Position numbers and translations under genes: made by a program
Shown: positions 61,106-64,000 of the stretch, in pieces
Layout: the number at the start of each line of letters is the position of its first letter
How positions within the stretch are numbered: position 1 is the first letter of the stretch
DNA from: an uncultured beta proteobacterium
Lineage (GTDB): Bacteria > Pseudomonadota > Gammaproteobacteria > Burkholderiales > Burkholderiaceae_C
Reading direction: 5' to 3'
Assembly (NCBI GenBank): GCA_903938815.1
Contig: CAJAES010000080.1
Span: 55,386 to 119,385 of the forward strand
DNA: 64,000 nt
The notes under the pieces: model-generated
What the model was told of the DNA's origin: nothing
Seen by the model: the letters and a program-made list of their open reading frames with translations, nothing else
The model's database searches: none

Positions 61106-63253
61106 TCAAGGCGCCAGATGGCGCGCCAGGAAGGCCTCCACGCGGCGCCAGAAGTCACGCTGGGTCTCGACCCGGCTCCAGCCGTGCCCCTCCTCGGGAT
61201 AAACGATCCATTCAACCTGACGGTTATGGTCCTTCAGTGCATCGCGCAGCTTCTCGCCATGAATCAAGGGCACGCGCAGATCCCATTCGCCATAGGCCAT
61301 CAGCACCGGGGCCTGGATGCGTTTGGCTTGGTGCAGCGGCGAGATGGTCTTGAAGTGTTCGGCCTCCGTCTGCGGGTCGCCGATGAGGCGGGCGGCGCCG
61401 TAGGTCTTGAACTCGCGCGTGATGTCGCTCCAGCGAACCTCGAAAAACAGCATCGGGTCCGTCACACCCAACCAGTTCACCGCGCAGCGGAACAGCTGCG
61501 GCTCTCGCACCAGACCCATCAGGGCCGCATAGCCACCGTAGGAGGCACCGGCGATACAGATCCGCTTCGGATCCGCATGGCCCTGCTGGATGGCCCAGCG
61601 CAAGGCATCGGTGACATCGTCCTGCATGGCCAGACCCCACTGCCGCCAGCCGGCCTCGAAATGGCGTCTGCCGAAGCCCGTGCTGCCGCGGAATTCCGGC
61701 TGCAGCACGGCATAACCTCTCGAAGCCAGAAACTGTACCTCGGGATCGAAACGCCAGCTCATGCCCCGCGCCCAGGGACCGCCATGAACCAGCACCACCA
61801 TCGGTGGCGGCTGGGCGGGCTTGTCCTTGCCGGCGGGGGTCTGCCGTGGCAAGGTCAGGTAGGTCGGGATCATCAGACCGTCGCGCGCCTTCACGCGCTC
61901 GAACCGCATGAGCCCGAGCTGCGCCGAATCAAGACCCGACAAGGTGCCTCCCAGTCGTACCAAGCGCTTGCTGGCACGGTGGTAGGCGTAGGCCTGCATC
62001 GGCTTGACATCGGACTGGGCCTGCACCAGCACCCACGGTGAGTTGCCTTCAGACGGCAGACTGATGCGGTTGCCGGTGTCCGGCAGGCGTTGGTCGATCT
62101 CGTCCTGCGAGGCCTGGGCAGCTGGATCCAGCCATTGGGTGGCCTCGCCCTCGACCATCACACGCAGGCCCAACATACCCTTGGCGGTGAGCACAGGCTC
62201 GGGCCGCAGATCGAAATCCGGCGAGACGAGCAGGGGCTTGGGGCCGAGCTGGCCGGCAGCGACATCGAAGGGCCACAGCCCCATCGTGGGTCCATAGGGT
62301 GCCTCCACGAACAGGCTGCCATCGGGCGTGACGGCAAGGGGAATCAACTGCCCGGTGCCTCCAAACTCCGGAAAACGGGCCACCGCGCGGAAGGCACCCT
62401 CGGGGCCGCGCAGCTGCAGCGTCATCTCGCCACGGTCGAGGGTATTGGCCGCCACAAGCCGGCCCTGTGCATCAAACACCCAGTGGATGCTGTGCAGCGG
62501 CGTCTCGATGTCCTGGACACGACCGGTCACGGTATTCAGGCGCTGCAGCTCGAAGTTGCCGACGCGCTCACTGCTGACCTCTCCGGCCTTGGCGATGATG
62601 ACCTCGTCTGTGTTGGCACCGGGCAGCGTCTGCTGCAGATACCAGCGCCAATCCAGTAGCGGGACGCCGCTCTCCGGCCCGCGCAACAGGCCCACCCGGG
62701 TTTCCTTCAGCGCACGGTGCCGTTCGCCATCCTTGTCCACGCCGAAGAGGCCCGGCCCGCTGTCGGTGCGATTCGGCCCCGTGAGCTTGATCTCCATCCA
62801 GTACACCAGGCGACGGCTGTTGACCCAGGCATAACCCGCCAGATCCTCGTCCTTGACGGCGACCACCACGCGCGGCTTCAAGGTCTCCAGGTCCACGGCC
62901 ACCAGCTGGCGACGGCCCTCCGCACCACGCACCAGCATGGCCACAGTCCGGCCATCGGGCGCCAGCGAGGGCTGCCCGAAATCCGGCTCCTGGAAGAAGC
63001 GTTCGACCGGGATCGGCTCCCGGGCAGCCGATGGTGCCGCGGCTGACACCAGGGCCCAGGCGATCCAGGCCCCTCGCGCCAGCGCTGTGCGCATGGCGCG
63101 CGCCAGCGCCCGGCTCGCCCGGAGCAGAACGGGATCGAGCCCGCAGCCACGGCTGCCAGCCTCTGGCACCCACCCAATGCGCAACCCCGCGCCTGACCCC
63201 GCAAGATCGGCTGCAGGGCTCTCGACGCAGATCTTTGCTGTCGCCTTGGTCAT
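61106..63253 (-). CDS. S9-family (prolyl oligopeptidase-like) peptidase
   Basis: About 715 residues: an N-terminal beta-propeller and a C-terminal alpha/beta hydrolase with catalytic Ser in GASYGGYAA, Asp in GEWDLRVPL and His in EEGHGW. It should cut short peptides in the periplasm. AGGAG supports ATG 63253, but a signal peptide (RTALARGAWIAWALVSAAAPSAA) begins only at Met54, ATG 63094. Either the first 53 residues are a leader extension or translation begins at 63094. It is convergent with the Crp/Fnr gene and next to IS debris. Confidence 0.9.
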   Translation of the reverse strand: MTKATAKICVESPAADLAGSGAGLRIGWVPEAGSRGCGLDPVLLRASRALARAMRTALARGAWIAWALVSAAAPSAAREPIPVERFFQEPDFGQPSLAPDGRTVAMLVRGAEGRRQLVAVDLETLKPRVVVAVKDEDLAGYAWVNSRRLVYWMEIKLTGPNRTDSGPGLFGVDKDGERHRALKETRVGLLRGPESGVPLLDWRWYLQQTLPGANTDEVIIAKAGEVSSERVGNFELQRLNTVTGRVQDIETPLHSIHWVFDAQGRLVAANTLDRGEMTLQLRGPEGAFRAVARFPEFGGTGQLIPLAVTPDGSLFVEAPYGPTMGLWPFDVAAGQLGPKPLLVSPDFDLRPEPVLTAKGMLGLRVMVEGEATQWLDPAAQASQDEIDQRLPDTGNRISLPSEGNSPWVLVQAQSDVKPMQAYAYHRASKRLVRLGGTLSGLDSAQLGLMRFERVKARDGLMIPTYLTLPRQTPAGKDKPAQPPPMVVLVHGGPWARGMSWRFDPEVQFLASRGYAVLQPEFRGSTGFGRRHFEAGWRQWGLAMQDDVTDALRWAIQQGHADPKRICIAGASYGGYAALMGLVREPQLFRCAVNWLGVTDPMLFFEVRWSDITREFKTYGAARLIGDPQTEAEHFKTISPLHQAKRIQAPVLMAYGEWDLRVPLIHGEKLRDALKDHNRQVEWIVYPEEGHGWSRVETQRDFWRRVEAFLARHLAP

Positions 63254-63362
63254 CTGTCCTCTCCTGGAACTGAAGCAGGACGCTTGGCTCACATCCTGTT
63301 TTGCGCGGGTGGCATGGTAATTTTAAACCTCCTCGAGGTCGAACTGAGACGGCTGGCGCGGC

Positions 63363-63560
63363 TCAGTTGGCGAAGTCTTGCCCCGCCTCGCGCGCCCGGC
63401 CCCTGGGCGGCGGCCGGGGACCCAGGGCCAGGTGGGTGAGGGTCTTCTCGATCACCGGCCGCGCGAGGATGGCCGCGATGATCTTCAGTTCCCGGTGCCG
63501 CAGTCCGGGCAGTGCTGCATGTCGATTCGATGCCGAAAGCGAAGCTTCGGCGAGGAATCA
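63363..63560 (-). pseudogene. IS91-like transposase C-terminal remnant, frameshifted
   Basis: On the minus strand IDMQHCPDCG is followed, after a one-base frame change near 63490, by ELKIIAAILARPVIEKTLTHL and PRPPPRGRAREAGQDFAN before a TGA. This is the Cys-rich end typical of IS91/IS801-type transposases. The rest of the element is missing, so it is a relic. Confidence 0.6.
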
Positions 63561-63867
63561 GTCGTGCTCAAGTCATGTCGCAGCCGACACACGCTGCAGC
63601 AACCTCGTCCAACCCATTCGGTGCGCCCCGGCCTGGGCCGTGTCGATGTTCCAGTGGCCAACGGCGGTTGCCTCGGTCCCGGCTTGGGCCGGAGCGCGCG
63701 GGCCTTGCGGCGCCACCCGAGGACGCGGTGTCACGTTTTGGGCCTGAGCGGCAGGCGGTGCGCGGGGCGGGCGCCATGTGGGGCGCCGCGCAGCGCAGCC
63801 TCGAGGGGGGCGCGCGCAGCGCGCTTCGTCATCTGACTCGCCGCAGCTGTCCGAGCGCAGCGTGGAG
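63561..63867. other. non-coding region next to the insertion sequence
   Basis: About 300 bases with no supported gene. It contains GC-rich hairpin-like sequence around 63775-63830 (GCGCGCGCAGCGCGC and neighbours), probably a dispersed repeat or part of the IS border. Confidence 0.4.
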
Positions 63868-64000
63868 TGAACCCTTCGAGCTGGACCACTTGGAGGCCTC
63901 GAGACTGATACGCTGGCTGGGCCTTCACCAGGAGAAGGTTTATGTCATCCAAAGCACCCTACCGGCGGCACTCGCCGGAATTCAAGCTCCAGCTGTGCAG
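63868..64000 (+). mobile_element. left end of an IS3-family-like insertion sequence (cut by window end)
   Basis: A transposase start lies at 63942. A terminus beginning TGAACCC at 63868 is a guess, because IS3-type ends often start with TGAACC. The other end lies outside the window, so the inverted repeat cannot be checked. Confidence 0.4.
63942..64000 (+). CDS. IS3-type transposase OrfA (3' partial)
   Basis: ATG 63942 follows GGAGAAGG by three bases and encodes MSSKAPYRRHSPEFKLQLC before the window ends. YRRHSPEFKLQLC is the typical start of the helix-turn-helix OrfA protein of IS3-like elements. Only 19 codons are visible. Confidence 0.7.
   Translation, partial: MSSKAPYRRHSPEFKLQLC

Overview
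This is a very GC-rich chromosomal segment with dense, short-gapped operons. It most likely comes from a Burkholderiales betaproteobacterium of the Comamonadaceae/Rubrivivax type. The grounds are the style of the phosphonate genes (a phnS2-T2-U2-W set with a divergent phosphonate-type GntR regulator), a PEP-CTERM protein behind a sigma-54 promoter, a Tat-dependent HiPIP, a SulP-STAS-cNMP transporter, and a dispersed repeat of a kind I recall from Comamonadaceae. The genus cannot be fixed from the window. I saw no rRNA, tRNA or CRISPR array.

Region 1 (1-21.4 kb) is a large organophosphonate locus built around a divergent promoter at about 13.3 kb. A TonB-dependent receptor, truncated by the window edge, lies beside it. 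Leftward from the promoter run the GntR regulator, phosphonoacetate hydrolase (phnA), phosphonoacetaldehyde dehydrogenase (phnY), a Na/Pi cotransporter with a PhoU-like tail, a PhnZ-type HD oxygenase, a DMT permease, a dimethylglycine/sarcosine-dehydrogenase-type flavoprotein, a D-serine-dehydratase/D-threonine-aldolase-type PLP enzyme and a 3-hydroxyisobutyrate-dehydrogenase-type reductase. Rightward run an AEP-binding protein, ATPase, fused permease, AEP transaminase (phnW), ethanolamine ammonia-lyase eutB and eutC, and a HAD phosphatase. The predicted flow is import of 2-aminoethylphosphonate (AEP), PhnW to phosphonoacetaldehyde, PhnY to phosphonoacetate, and PhnA to acetate plus phosphate, with PhnZ handling 1-hydroxy-AEP and the Na/Pi protein possibly moving surplus phosphate out. 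The flavoprotein, the PLP enzyme and EutBC are extra branches whose substrates are open.

Region 2 (21.6-34.8 kb) is mixed housekeeping: an HD-GYP protein, small envelope proteins, a MacAB-like exporter, a RluA-type pseudouridine synthase, TrhO, a HiPIP, a sorbosone-dehydrogenase-like lipoprotein and a TPR-sulfotransferase. Region 3 (34.8-44.1 kb) holds a PEP-CTERM protein, decayed genes (a flavin oxidoreductase with frameshifts, an Fe-S protein remnant), an endonuclease V-like protein, an MBL hydrolase, an MscS channel, a DUF427 protein, a TauD-type dioxygenase and a Stealth phosphotransferase. Region 4 (44.4-55.3 kb) is rich in signalling: two hybrid histidine kinases, a LuxR-type response regulator and an AraC regulator, with a YihY protein, an OsmC protein and two tandem methyltransferases.

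Region 5 (55.3-60.9 kb) looks like a small regulon. Two SulP-STAS-cNMP paralogues sit here, one with its transmembrane core deleted, along with a Crp/Fnr regulator. The same 17-bp sequence containing a perfect inverted repeat lies upstream of the deleted SulP gene and upstream of the regulator. The right end has an S9 peptidase, a broken IS91-like transposase tail and the start of an IS3-type transposase that runs off the window.
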